Below, piece by piece: positions 24,300 through 34,704 of a DNA stretch of 64,000 bases. The DNA is from Phytophthora quininea (lineage: Eukaryota > Oomycota > Peronosporomycetes > Peronosporales > Peronosporaceae): assembly GCA_011947345.1 (NCBI GenBank), contig JAAVTG010000799.1, forward strand, positions 1-64,000, given 5' to 3'. Made by a program: the position numbers and the translations under genes. How positions within the stretch are numbered: the first letter of the stretch is position 1; every line of letters begins with the position of its first letter. The notes beneath the pieces were generated by a model, which did not search any database, was not told the origin of the DNA, and was given only the letters and a program-made list of their open reading frames with translations.

Positions 24300-25420
24300 C
24301 AGTCTCGAATACAGTCTTCAGCAATTTTAGGAAGAAGCGGATCTGGTCCTCATAGCACGTGAAAGACCGGGCCCTCAGAATTGCCCATGTCAACCTGCAT
24401 TTTTGCGATACCCCTACAGTTTCATAGGCACCTGTCTGGTATTATTTCTTGTTTGCCAGCTCAGACATCCCACCGAGCAGCAATCGAGCTGCCTCATCCT
24501 CTTCCCCGCGTGTGTAGGTTTTCCTGTTCTCGCTATGACGATAGAGAATAAATGCTTCGAGGTTTCAAAGAAAAACATGTGGTACTTGTATACCGCCAAT
24601 CTGCGCACTCTATTTATCTTTGTGCTACCATTGGGCATAATGCGGATGGCCTTAAACTGCTATCGCGGCCTTAAACTTTAGTGTGAACACGTTAGTGAAT
24701 GAGTTGCTCTGAAAAGGTACTTAAATGGTAAATCTGGCAAAACTTCAGAAGTAGGTAACGGAGAACCGAAACGCTGATGTGAGTGAGGCGAACAGCACGG
24801 GTGTTTTCAAACTAAACCCTGGGCGCGCATCATCATCTCCTGCAACGTGATAGGATTATTTATGAACCTACTTAGACGCGCTGACGACTGCAGACCTCCG
24901 CTCCGGTTGCGAACGCTACAGTATCATCCAAAGTGCGTGTTATCTCCCTAGAGTACATGGGGGAAATGGCGTTGGAAAGCGCAACCTGTTTTGTGACGAC
25001 ATGGGTAATTGAAGTCGTCTACTGGAATTAGCCTAGCAGAGTGATGATTGAAAAGAATCGAGTGCGGACTCAATACTAGTGCTGTCACCTTTTCCTAACT
25101 AACTGTCAACTTCCAGTACCGTAAAAGTAAAGTTAACCCCCTTACTTGCTTCACTTATCAATGTAATGTTTGTATAGTCATTCATATACCTACACAAACC
25201 CAGCAACGACGAATTGGCGTTTCACATGGCGGAGTCTTGGCGTCCTCTCTGAAGGTACACTTGTTGCGACGATGACCCGCCATGTTTTCGCCAGCCTGCT
25301 AATGTGCGGATACTTTTGCTGGTTTGTCGACCATCATTGGCATGGGTATGTGCCGGGCGTCACAGCCTCGGTGCGTTAATTTCGGCCAAATATCCAGCAA
25401 GCTCTGCTCTGCACTCCTTC
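24300..25420. other. No gene seen
   Basis: Only short unrelated frames; the context suggests decayed transposon sequence between the pogo and hAT relics. Confidence 0.4.
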
Positions 25421-25424
25421 TTCA

Positions 25425-27241
25425 ATGTGCTATTCTTTTGGTCAGATTGATCGTCAGGACCACATAGTTGCTGATGAAGCTTTTTGTTTTCTTCACTACG
25501 GGTTCCGGCGAAAAGATAACCCCACGTTCTGTAAGGTTGATTTCGTCAAACGTCAACTGCACAGCTGCATCAATAAACATTTTGCGAGTTTGAGCCTTTT
25601 CGTCCAACACGGAGTTCTAACAACAGAATCTACGTTAGGTCGCTGCTCCCCAGACTCGCAGCGCTCATTGAATACGATCAGTATTGTTTTGTGGCACTCC
25701 GTCACGATCTCTATGGTCTTGTTAGCGTGTGGTTCTGTTCCAGGATGGTATTTGTTTTCATTGAACATGTTTTTTCTGGAAAAATACTTTTTAAGATTGG
25801 TAATAGAGGGCAAAAACCTGCGGGAGTGTCGGGTATCCTTCTCCACCCAGTCATTGAGTTACTTCGTCAAATAGATTCAGCAGCGTTCTCAAACAGTTGA
25901 TGAACAGTCAGCCAGCAGCATTTGGTCGCGTCAGCTTGTTCTGCATATCCTTGAACTCTTTAACCCCTCGGCTGAATGCAAATGGGCGAAAAGTTTTGTC
26001 AGCGTGAAACGCTGCAGCGTTGTCCAACAACTATTCCAGCGTGTCGAACAGTCAACTTTCAATGTCACCACTATTGATGGAGCGACGCCCTCTTTGTTTA
26101 TCCGAATGCCGTTCATGCAAGTTCTTCCTTTCGACGACTAAAGCACACTGGCAAAGATCGAAGTCGCTGGACTATTGCGCACATTGCCAATGATCCGTCC
26201 ATTTCTAGTAGTGACAGAGTAGCATCCAGATATCCAGTGAGGTCGTCGAAGCATCTTCTGGAAGGCTGCCCATTTTGGCACGATCCTCTTCATTCAAAGC
26301 ATCGTCTTCTTCGTGCTCGGTCTCAGGAACACCTGCGTCGTGCCCAGCAACTTCTTCCCAAGCATCGCCGCTACTTGTATCACCAGGTTTCTTTTTCTTT
26401 TTCTTTTTCGCGACTAGGCCAGACACAACGAGGTTTAGATCATGAGCAGTATATGAGGCGTGATAAATACCCATGATATTCACTGTGGCAACCATGTTCG
26501 ATCCTGAGTCACGGACGAATAGACAGCAAAGATTCTTTGACAAGTCCCAATCGTCCATAATGCCTCAAATACAATCAGTTATCTTCGCCGCGTCGTCTTT
26601 CCCCGGAAGCTCTTTCACTTCAAGTGTCCAGCTCACGAACTCGAACTGATCGCTGATGTAGTGAATAGTGAACGCGATGTAAGATCAGGCGTTCCGTGCG
26701 GTCCAGATATCACTCGTAAAAGAGTAATGTGTGCAGCTCCACGAAATTCTCTTCTTCACTGCGCACCGCAGATCTCTGGCAGAGAGACAATATAACTGCG
26801 CAATTGAGTACGCTTAAGCAAGTGCAGCTTGATGCCACAAAGGCTCTCAGTAATGTATTTCACAAATGCAATGAAACCCTCATCCTCAACCATCAACAAA
26901 GGCCGAAAATGAGCACCAACCCAACCGAGCTAAAAGAGAATATACTTCCATTTGCTGTTCGTCATTGATTTCACGAAGTGGAGGTGGCTCTTCGGTCGTT
27001 CCAGCCTTAGCCAGTTCTTGATCAAGATTTTGAGCATGCTCATTATTTGTGGTCTTCTCGAGTTTTCCGTAGTTCTTGAACTCCAATGGATGGTACTTGC
27101 GCATGTGTTTTTCGGCGCCATTATTCTGCTCTGGAAAGCGCACTGCCTGCTTGCATTTAGTACAGTAAGCATAAGCAGCATGACCATTATTAAACCGGTC
27201 CATCTCCACATGCCATAGCTCTTGCTTGACCACAAGAACAA
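25425..27241 (-). pseudogene. hAT-family transposase relic with BED zinc finger
   Basis: The pieces lie in the right order on the minus strand but in different frames. At 27233-26886 a BED-type finger is visible (CTKC, then HMRKYH), followed by a charged linker. At 26558-26205 comes RDSGSNMVATVNIMG and AHDLNLVVSG, matching the hAT core (TDxAxNM ... CxAHxLNL), with an internal Lys/Glu-rich insertion. At about 26116-25931 is DCSTRWNSCW, the D.xTRWNS block. At 25846-25553 a C-terminal region contains SGEQRPNVDSV. Many stops and shifts separate these blocks, so it cannot make a transposase. Terminal repeats were not identified. Confidence 0.65.
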
Positions 27242-28194
27242 TTAACTGTCAATATTCGGGCTCCCGAATTCGGTTCATAGGGAACTGTTTGTACGGAGGA
27301 TTCGACATCACAGCTCCGTACACGGGATTTTGCCACACGAGAGTCTTGGGCTCTGTTGCAGCTTCATTCGACGCCTGTCGGAGTGAACTTGAAGCTGTGT
27401 GTTCATCAACACATTGGAGATCTCCTGACACGATGTGAAAGTGGATTTTTCTATGTGGAGTATACTGAACTCAAGATACTGGACGATGATTGGTGGATGA
27501 AAATTTCAAGTGGGAAAAACGGCACATGCGTACTATAGGAGACAGTTCGAACACAGCTGCGCTGGATGCAGGTGTCCTACCAAGGAGGGACCTTAGGTAC
27601 GAGAAGTGCGCGCAAGGATGCAGAATTCCCTTGGACGCAGATATGCACTCAGTCTCGGCCGCCCCTCGTCCTGAAGGCGGGTTACCTCTTAAGGTGTAAA
27701 TCTCCGTTCGGAACGTATTTGTACGGAGACCCGCCCTTGCCTTGGTCGGTAACAAGGACCTTGCTGCACCAGTGGCAGGTGTCAAACGTACTCCCCAGAT
27801 TGTGTCCCCACTGAAGTTATCCCGAACGCAGTCCAAGATATCCTGAACGCAGACGCTATACCTTGAACGCAGATAAAGATCCTGACCGCAGATGAGTCCA
27901 AGTCGATATTCCCTGGATGCATCGTGTTGCATCGTGTTACTATGGATTCCACTATGCGGATGTATCAAGAGTGCGTTCAAGACGTGACATCCAAGATGAA
28001 AGTGCGTTCAAGGCACGGAGGTGCGTCCTGAACACAAGTGCGTTTAGGGTGGTGATCTGTTTTCGGTGCCGATGATTGCGCCACAGGTCGAGCTTGGAAA
28101 AGAATCCAGTAAAAGTGTCGAGTCGACAAGTCCTGCACATACTCAAGTCAAGACAAGCGTAGAAGCCTGATTTGTACCCAGAATCGCAAGAGCA

Positions 28195-28216
28195 CAGAGA
28201 GAGAGAGAGAGAAAGA
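28195..28216. repeat. (GA)n microsatellite
   Basis: A run of AG dinucleotides with one interruption near the end. Confidence 0.9.
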
Positions 28217-29550
28217 GTCTTAGATAAAAACAAACAGAGAGTTCGATTTGCCAAGAAGCCCACAAGTGGTTTTGGAAGCGGTTTCCTGAGAGCGCGTGTG
28301 TGCAAGGCGTGAAGGACAAGACGGCCCGAGGTGTCGCCGGAGCTCCCCATCTGTGTCAAGTCAAGTTGGGTAGGGGATCTTAAGGCGCGTGCGTCCAGGG
28401 TTCCTCCCATTCCATTTCCCAGTTGGGCCGTCTATCCGTGGCGACAACCCATTTCATATTCTCCCCACCTCCGGTGCGCGTTGGCAGTAAGCGTGCAGGA
28501 GTCCAAATCGGAACTGTAACTGCGTTCAAGAGCCCCGAGAAGTCCACGGTTGGTCAAGTTCTCCGGCTCAAGTGTCAAGGCCCCGTCTGGCCTAGTGTTT
28601 TTCCCTCGTTGAGGGTGGTGCGCGATCGTCCAGGAGTGCCCAAGGTGACCCGAGTGTCTTGGGTGCACATTCCTGATTGTACTCGGCTATAGACCCCCTG
28701 TCCAAGGGTCTCAAAGAATAAGAGACGGCTACGTATTAGTGCGTTTAGCACATTGGGTTCTCTGTATTGTTGGTTTAAGTGGAGAAGTTCTCTCTACTCT
28801 CTACGCTCCACGTTCCCTCATCTCTCCGCGCCGTTCGAGAGTGTTAAGGAGTCAAGTGCGTTCTAGTACGTGCGTCCAAGAACAAGCAAGACCCAAACCT
28901 TGAGTGCCTGGTGGCAAATCCGGTCCGCCGAATCTAGCGATCGAGTCGACAGCGATTATCACAAGGTGCACACCAAGTTCCTGAACGCAGATCAAGGCCT
29001 GCGTACAAGATCTTTCCTGGAAGTTCTGTTTGCCAGATACACTTCCTAGGTACATCCCCCATCTGCCGTGGCCACTATACACCCTGGGCGAAAAGTTTCA
29101 TCGACCTTCGCCACACTCCTTCCAATGTTGACTGAACCTCGACAGGGTTGAGCACAAGCTCCACGAATCTTTGCTGTGCCAGTGACGTCTCCGTAGACTT
29201 TGCGCGTTTTGGGGACGTGTCTCCGTAGTATCGAAAGCGCTTTTGAGCAATTACCTTCGACCCCCAGCAGCGACGCTGGTATAGTGCCAGGGGACGTGTC
29301 TCCTCCATGCTGCAGCTGGAAGCGTGCCGATATCTTTATGCGCCACCAGTCGCCAATCGGGAACACGAACCGCTCACTCACGTGTCTCATCTCGAAGCCG
29401 TGGATATTTTAGCAAACCGTGATAGTAAAGCATGTGAGACAGTCAGTCGAGGCAGTTTAGCGGTTACGGAAGTTTGTAGGTTACGTAAGTTATGGTACGG
29501 TTACGTAAGTAGAGGTTGACAGCACATCTTAGACAACTACTAGAGACTTG

Positions 29551-29588
29551 CTGTCTGTCCGTTTGTCTGTCGGTCGGTCGGTCCGTCG
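29551..29588. repeat. CTGT/CGGT tetranucleotide tract
   Basis: Imperfect tandem CTGT, CCGT, TTGT, CGGT words about 38 bp long. Confidence 0.75.
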
Positions 29589-29810
29589 CCGAGTTTCGAT
29601 GGACAAGATCCGGCGCTGCCATTGGCTGCCGAGCGCCAGCGACGGCGGTGCCCATTCGCCGAAAAGGATTTTAGCCAATCGCTGCCGAGCGGAGCGAAGG
29701 CGGCCCGAGACGTGGACCACACCAATAGTAGGGTGGTCCACACCAAACGTACTTAATGAAGAGGTCGATAGTAGTCCCCCTCCTCCTCCCCTCAACCAAA
29801 ACCAAACGCG

Positions 29811-30215
29811 ATGGAGCGTGGGAACGTTACCTGCGCTCGCTACCCTGCCGAATTGACGCGTGCGCCGCTCTACCTCGACGGCCTTGGCAACCAGTGCCTC
29901 CGCTGCGTTTGCTGCGAGGAGCTCCTCGAGTGGCATGCCTTCGAGAGGCCACGCGCCAGGAGCGCATCGCGGCGGTGTCGGGCGTGCGACGGCCAGCGCA
30001 GCTTCTGGCACAGCACCGCCGCCGAGCAGCCGCTGCCACGGTTGGACCGGCGGCAGGAGACCATGGCCCTGGTGGCGGTCACCATCGGCCCGCCGCCGCT
30101 GCCGCCGCCACTACCACCTCGCGAAGCTCGCCACCGTCGCCGACGCCGCCGAGTCCGCCAGCGACAGACTGCGCGCCGCCGTCGCTACCGCCAGGGCCAG
30201 ACCATTGGCTGTTAA
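29811..30215 (+). CDS. Hypothetical Cys-rich small protein, possible frameshift
   Basis: The open frame of 134 codons begins at an ATG with a purine at -3. Residues about 30-60 hold CLRCVCC and later CRAC, a CxxC...CxxC spacing that could bind zinc. Third positions are strongly GC-rich up to about codon 95. After a proline-rich stretch (about 30090-30115), the coding-like signal moves to another frame, where Ala/Arg-rich sequence ends at a TAA near 30214. So either one base was lost in the CCG-rich tract or the C-terminus is different. I do not recognise a family. It lies immediately upstream of the Helitron relic and might be a captured fragment, but this is not shown. Confidence 0.4.
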   Translation: MERGNVTCARYPAELTRAPLYLDGLGNQCLRCVCCEELLEWHAFERPRARSASRRCRACDGQRSFWHSTAAEQPLPRLDRRQETMALVAVTIGPPPLPPPLPPREARHRRRRRRVRQRQTARRRRYRQGQTIGC

Positions 30216-30329
30216 TAGCCTCCGTGAATACATGCGTTTTCATTTCAGCCAAGTCGGTTAAATTTGTGTTACATTGCGTATTGATCCAAAAACAGTGGTA
30301 AAACGGGCAACAGCGTAAAGTTCGGATAG

Positions 30330-31292
30330 GACCGTGACGACGATCGTGGTCGTGGTCGTTCCAGGTGATAGTCGCCCGTTGGCCCGCCCGCGCGAGGAAC
30401 CAAACGATGAGGATATCTTCTCCCTCTCTGATTTTGTGCTTGCCGTTATAGAGAGTCGGCACGAAAAACGTGCTGACCTTGGCAATGACTACATTAAGAT
30501 TCCAGCTGATATGCTGATCCCAGATCCTCCTGTAGAAGACGACGAGGACGAGGAAATTTCTCCAGGGCAATACCAAGGGTATGACCCGCATCATTGACGC
30601 AATGTATGCCGACGTTGCGAATCCGGAGGTTGCAACGGATGGATATTTTGCCAGCCGGACGATTTTGACGACTACGAACGAGACGGTACGGAGAATCAAC
30701 GAGGCAGTCGCAGCTCGACTTCCGGAGACAGCGCGCGAGTATTTGTCGGTGGACTCGGGGTGGAGGATGACGACGGAACGTTGTTCGAGCAGGAGTTCCT
30801 CCACTCGGTGAACATGAACGGGATTCCATCTCACAGACTACTGCTCAAGAAGGGCATCCCCATCATGATGATGAGAAATCTGAATCCGGATCTTGGACTG
30901 TGCAACGGGACGCGTCTGCGAATCGTCGACTTGAAGGACCACGTCATTAGAGCAGCAATTATGACTGGAGAACGAACAGGCCAAGAAGTACTCATCCCGA
31001 GAATTATGTTCGTGAGCGACGACGACAGCTCCGATTTCCCTTTTGGCTTCGACGAAAGCAGTTCCCCGTGCAACCAGCATTCGCCATGACGATTAACACG
31101 GCCCAAGGTCAGACGGTGTTAAACTTGGGGCTGTACTTGGTTTCCCGTGCTTTTCCCATGGCCAGTTGTATGTGGCGTTGTCTCGCGTGACCTCGAAGCA
31201 AGTTCAAGGCATTGATTGAGTATCCAGAGTTCGTAGACCCGGACGGAGGAGTGTACATGAGAAACATCGTGTACACGCAGATTTTTGATTAG
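30330..31292 (+). pseudogene. Helitron Pif1-like helicase, C-terminal relic
   Basis: Frames across this stretch match the end of a Helitron Rep/helicase in order. They give FSLSDFVLAVIESR and IPADMLI, then DVANPEVATDGYFASRTIL with TNETVRRIN, then SVNMNGIPSHRLLLKKGIP, RNLNPDLGLCNGTRL, then FPVQPAFAMTINTAQGQT, then YVALSRVTS-like sequence with a frame break, then NIVYTQIFD and a stop at about 31292. The usual Lys of the TINKAQGQT motif is Thr here. Several frame breaks and no N-terminal Rep or Walker A region mean it is a dead fragment. Confidence 0.75.
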
Positions 31293-31520
31293 GAGTCGAG
31301 GTGCGTTTCTAGGCTAGATGTAGTAGCTTGCCACTACGAACTAGAACCTAGCTTTATGTTGGACAAAAGGCACTTGGCAATTTTCATGTGTTTTATAAAA
31401 TATTTTTAAGCCTGTGCGTTTTAGATTGCACTACTTCGTAGTTCGTGTGAAATGCTGAATCATCCCGCCGGAGTGTAGCGGAGGCGGGCGGTCCACACAG
31501 CTGCATCCAACCATAATCCA

Positions 31521-31548
31521 CCGCCGCGTAGCGGCGGCGCTCGGCTAG
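31521..31548 (+). mobile_element. Helitron 3' terminus (hairpin plus CTAG)
   Basis: A perfect 7-bp hairpin (CCGCCGC-GTA-GCGGCGG, 31521-31537) is followed seven bases later by CTAG (31545-31548) and then T. Helitron 3' ends consist of a short GC hairpin a few bases before CTRR and insert 5' to a T. It lies 250 bp downstream of the helicase relic in the correct orientation, so I read 31548 as the element's 3' end. A second GC hairpin occurs at 31464-31489. The 5' end was not found. Confidence 0.65.
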
Positions 31549-31768
31549 TTTGCCTTCAGTCCGAAACTTTCCCTAAGACTAACAAGTTGTGTGTAAGTGA
31601 GTTAAGACCTTTCCTTCGTTAGTGATGTCGCGTTGTAGCATTTCGAAGAACTTTCTGTAGTTCAGCGTGCTTCTCGTCGAAACCTCTGGTTATAAATATA
31701 TACTGTAAATAAAATATAAGAGTTCGCTCAATTGTTCCCAGCAGCAAAAAGCCACGCCACCACTAGAG

Positions 31769-32443
31769 ATGGAGGACGTGGGGCTGGACCGCAAGCTGGT
31801 GATCATCGGCCCTACGGACGTGGGCAAGACGTCCATCACCATGCGCTACTGCCACGGCAGCTTCTCCACGCCCACGTCGGCCACCATCGGCGCCTCGTTC
31901 CTGCAGAAGCGTGTGGTCGTCGGGGACGACGCCGGCGCGCGGCGGAAACTGACGCTGCAGATCTGGGACACGGCCGGCCAGGAGCGCTTCCGGTCCATGG
32001 CGCCCATGTATTACCGCAACGCCAAGGCAGCCATCCTGGTGTTCGACCTGCAGAGCGAGGCCAGCTTCGAGAAGATTAAAGAGTGGCTGCAGGACCTGCA
32101 GCACCATGTCGGGGACGACATTGTGCTGGCTGTGGTGGGCAACAAGAGCGATGTGTCGTCCTCCTTCGATTTCGCCAAGGCGCAACAGTTCGCGGACGAT
32201 ATCGGCGCGCTGGTGTTCCGTACGAGCGCCAAAACGGGCGAAGGAGTTCAGGCGCTGTTCGAGAGTCTGGCGGTGCAGCTACTCAAGAAACATGACCAGG
32301 AGCAGCGGAGGAGTGGGCGTGACGGATCCAGGACGGGTAGTGCAGCTGGAACGGGGTCCTACGGCTATGGAGGACAGAGCCCAGTTATTCTGAGTCAGGC
32401 AAACAACGCAGGAGGCAAGTCTTCCAAGGGAGGCTGCTGTTAG
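31769..32443 (+). CDS. Rab-family small GTPase (Rab5/Rab21-like)
   Basis: A complete 224-residue protein that binds and hydrolyses GTP to direct vesicle traffic. All GTPase motifs are present: P-loop GPTDVGKT (14-21), switch I ATIG with Thr39, WDTAGQE (66-72), NKSD (125-128) and TSAK (152-155). Two cysteines end the protein (GGCC), the usual site for double geranylgeranylation and membrane anchoring. The effector region GASFLQK and the overall layout are closest to the endosomal Rab5/Rab21 group; the exact subfamily is inferred. The P-loop residue equivalent to Ras Gly12 is Thr. The Gly/Ser-rich hypervariable tail (about 180-220) is typical. The first ATG of the frame is used, and the gene has no intron. 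Confidence 0.93.
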   Translation: MEDVGLDRKLVIIGPTDVGKTSITMRYCHGSFSTPTSATIGASFLQKRVVVGDDAGARRKLTLQIWDTAGQERFRSMAPMYYRNAKAAILVFDLQSEASFEKIKEWLQDLQHHVGDDIVLAVVGNKSDVSSSFDFAKAQQFADDIGALVFRTSAKTGEGVQALFESLAVQLLKKHDQEQRRSGRDGSRTGSAAGTGSYGYGGQSPVILSQANNAGGKSSKGGCC

Positions 32444-32926
32444 GACTGACCGGACAAAGCGTGCATAGAGCGAAAGCGAGGGCGACACGCACAGCCCTAT
32501 GGGAGGAGCGGAGGTCGGAGATCACCAGGTCAGGTGGGGACAGGGCAAGAGAAGGTGGCAGCATGCCGTTGGAGGCTGCAGGATGCCATGATGCAAGCGA
32601 GCAAAGGATGTTTTTATTCAAGAAGCACGCGTTTCTGCTACGTTTTGATGCAGCGGCTCTGTCTGCAGATGTTGATACTGCAGGTTAAACAATCCTGCAA
32701 AGGGACAACAGCAGCATGGACACTCTCCAGAGCACAACAGAACTTCTCGGCAGCTAGGCGAGCGCAGACGACGAACACGAGCTCACTCATTTCCGTTGTA
32801 GTAGGTTCTTCATTTAGTCGTCGGCTTCCACTGCTACAGACAAGTCGAGTAGATATCTCGGCCACCCTCATCGCCACACCAACTAGCTACGCCACGTTCA
32901 CTCGTGACTTTTCCCTGCCAGTCGAC
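32444..32926. other. Convergent 3' region between Rab and OSCP
   Basis: No gene seen. The two flanking genes end toward each other, so this 483-bp stretch should hold both 3' ends. Confidence 0.6.
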
Positions 32927-33617
32927 TTACTGCTGGCTCGAGTTCGCAAGCAATGTGTTGATCTTGTCGATCTTGGTGGCGAGCGACAAGTCGATGAAGT
33001 AGTTGCCGATCTGCACCTTCAGGCCGCCCAAGATCTCCGGGTCCACGACCGTCTCCAGCAGCAGCTTCTCGTTCTTCTCCACGCGGCTGCCCAGGGCCTT
33101 CTTGACCTGGTCCAGCTGAGCCTTGGTCAGAGGGTCGGCCGACGTCACCTTGGCCTGCACCTCGCCACGGTAGGCGCCCATGAGCTTCTTGTAGGCGGAA
33201 ATAACACCCACAGCGTCAGGCAGACGGCCGTTGTCCGCCAGCACCTCGAAGAGGCCTGCCACGGGCTTGGAGAACTTGGCCTTCTCCATGACCTTGGCGA
33301 TGTCCTCCTTCTTGGAGGCGCGGGCGATCGTCGGGTCATGCAGGAACGAGGCAAAGTTGGGCTCCTTCGTGATGGTCTCCTCGATGGTCAGCAGCTCCTT
33401 CTCCACCGACTCGAGCTGGTTCTGCTTGGCCGCCACACTGTACAGGGCGTTGGCGTAGCGCGTGCAGGCCGAAGAGCTTGAGCTTGGGCTGCGTCATCTG
33501 GCCAAAGCCGCCAATCTCCTCCACCTCCTTCGTGGAGGCGGCCGACGCCAGACCGCGAGTCAGAGCGGGAGAGGCCGCGACCTTGCGCGCCGAGTTCTTG
33601 ATCGTCGTGGGCAGCAT
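32927..33617 (-). CDS. OSCP: Mitochondrial ATP synthase OSCP (delta-type) subunit, frameshifted
   Basis: This subunit sits on top of F1 and joins it to the peripheral stalk in the inner mitochondrial membrane. The N-terminal part reads from an ATG at 33617: MLPTTIKNSARKVAASPAL, an Arg/Ala/Ser-rich targeting peptide, then a segment ending KLKLFGLHA. The remaining 169 or so residues (from about 33450 down to 32927) are in another frame, with the delta/OSCP signature toward the C-terminus (ETVVDPEILGGLKVQIGNYF, then DLSLATKIDKI). The two frames join at about 33455-33462, where the conserved LHARYANALY-type segment is interrupted. A missing GC dinucleotide in GCGCGC-type sequence would explain it. 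I treat the two frames as one gene with a frameshift or sequence error. Confidence 0.88.
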
Positions 33618-34235
33618 GCTGGTGGGAGCACAACAACGAGGTCACAGGGTCAGTCGCGTCCAACAATGGTGAGCTTTTGGAGCGTCTAGGCCGGAGATTA
33701 ACAGGACTGGGAGATATGCGCACTGCACCACCACTAGCTGAAGTGCACCGCTACGTCTCTTCCCGCTCCGCCCGCGCCCCGTATCCAAGTCATATCCACA
33801 GCACCCACGCAACGCACCTTCCGTTTCCAGCCAAAGTCGCGAGTGTTTCCTCCCCCTTCGGATGTGCGGCCGAGAGTCGCCACGCGCCTGTGGCTAAATG
33901 AGCCAATCACAGCGCGGAATTTCGATTTACCTGGAATTTCCATACGATCGACAAATAATAATCTAAGAGCTGCATTCGTCGTGGCGTGGGAACAGCTCTC
34001 GTATTATAGCTGCTGCTTGAGTCCTTGATGAGTCGTCAATGACGACACCGAGGAACTGAAGTGCTGCTTGCTCCCTTGGTGAAATCGTCATTGACGACAG
34101 CGAGGAGCTGGAGGCTCGGTCAAGGTTGGACGCCTCCGTAAGATACGCGCACGCGGCTTGCAGTCATCGCACGGAACTGCTGTCTCCACTCTAGTCCGTC
34201 GTCTACAGCACCATATTTCTCGCGTCAACACTGCA
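33618..34235. other. Upstream region of OSCP
   Basis: No gene seen. It holds an ATTGG/CCAAT box (AGCCAATCAC, 33902-33911) and two near-identical palindromes described separately. Confidence 0.5.
34033..34097. promoter_or_regulatory. Pair of TCGTCA-N-TGACGA palindromes
   Basis: TCGTCAATGACGA at 34033-34045 and TCGTCATTGACGA at 34085-34097, 52 bp apart, each followed by a similar CGACACCGAGGAACTG / CGACAGCGAGGAGCTG segment. TGACG is the core half-site of CREB/ATF-type bZIP proteins. The sites lie between the 3' end of the TFIIA gene and the 5' side of OSCP. The regulatory role is inferred. Confidence 0.4.
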
Positions 34236-34619
34236 TCACTTTCGCTTTCGCAGCTTCAGCCGCACAGCCACTTCTTGCTCGCCCGCTTGTTCCTGAAGCA
34301 ACGCTGGAGGGTGCAAGTCTGCAGCACTGTGATCCAGCGTAACACCACTCGACGGCACTCGCGCCTGGACGCTCCAGTCGTCCATGTACCGATTGAAGGC
34401 CGTCACTCTCCCCGTCAGCTCCATCGAGCCGTGTGTGAACGACTGCGGCAGGCCCTCGGCGATCTTCTTCTTCTTATCGCGCAGCTCCCGCCGCATCACC
34501 TCGTCGAACAGCTCAAACAGAAGGTCTCCGTCCACTGTGCTGGCCGCGTCCGTCTGCTCCAGGTCTTGCAGCGCGTCCGCCAGCGCGCGCCCCAGCAAGG
34601 TCTGCCTGTACCCGTCCAT
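34236..34619 (-). CDS. GTF2A2: TFIIA small (gamma) subunit
   Basis: This general transcription factor subunit pairs with TFIIA alpha/beta to stabilise TBP on promoters. I chose the ATG at 34619 because MDGYRQTLLGRALADALQDL matches the family's N-terminal helix (YRxTTLGxxLxdsLdEL). Next come LLFELFDEVM (helical bundle, human vLLQFDkai) and FTHGSMELTGRVTAFNRYMDDW, corresponding to the human FRGSLNTYRFCDNVW segment at the start of the beta-barrel. Length is 127 residues against about 109 in human. The last 35 or so residues are basic and diverge from the usual end of the barrel. The frame stays open upstream to 34886, but that stretch is the antisense of RRP45. Confidence 0.8.
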   Translation of the reverse strand: MDGYRQTLLGRALADALQDLEQTDAASTVDGDLLFELFDEVMRRELRDKKKKIAEGLPQSFTHGSMELTGRVTAFNRYMDDWSVQARVPSSGVTLDHSAADLHPPALLQEQAGEQEVAVRLKLRKRK

Positions 34620-34704
34620 GACAATCTCTCTCAGGCCATTCTTTTTGTGTATGCGCACATAAATTGATGAGATCGCGCCACCAGCCATTTCGGCACTGAC
34701 GACG
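34620..34704. promoter_or_regulatory. 85-bp divergent promoter TFIIA-gamma / RRP45
   Basis: Only 85 bp separate the two start codons, so both promoters must share or overlap this stretch or the opposite coding sequence. A pyrimidine-rich CCATTCTTTTTG (34636-34647) resembles the oomycete initiator and could serve RRP45. Confidence 0.45.

Larger units (their letters stand above)
27245..29810. other. Gene-free, repeat-seeded stretch
   Basis: No protein is recognisable. It contains a GA microsatellite (28195-28216), a CTGT/CGGT tract (29551-29588) and several copies of a CTGAACGCAG-like word (27821-27890, again at 28981). Confidence 0.45.
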
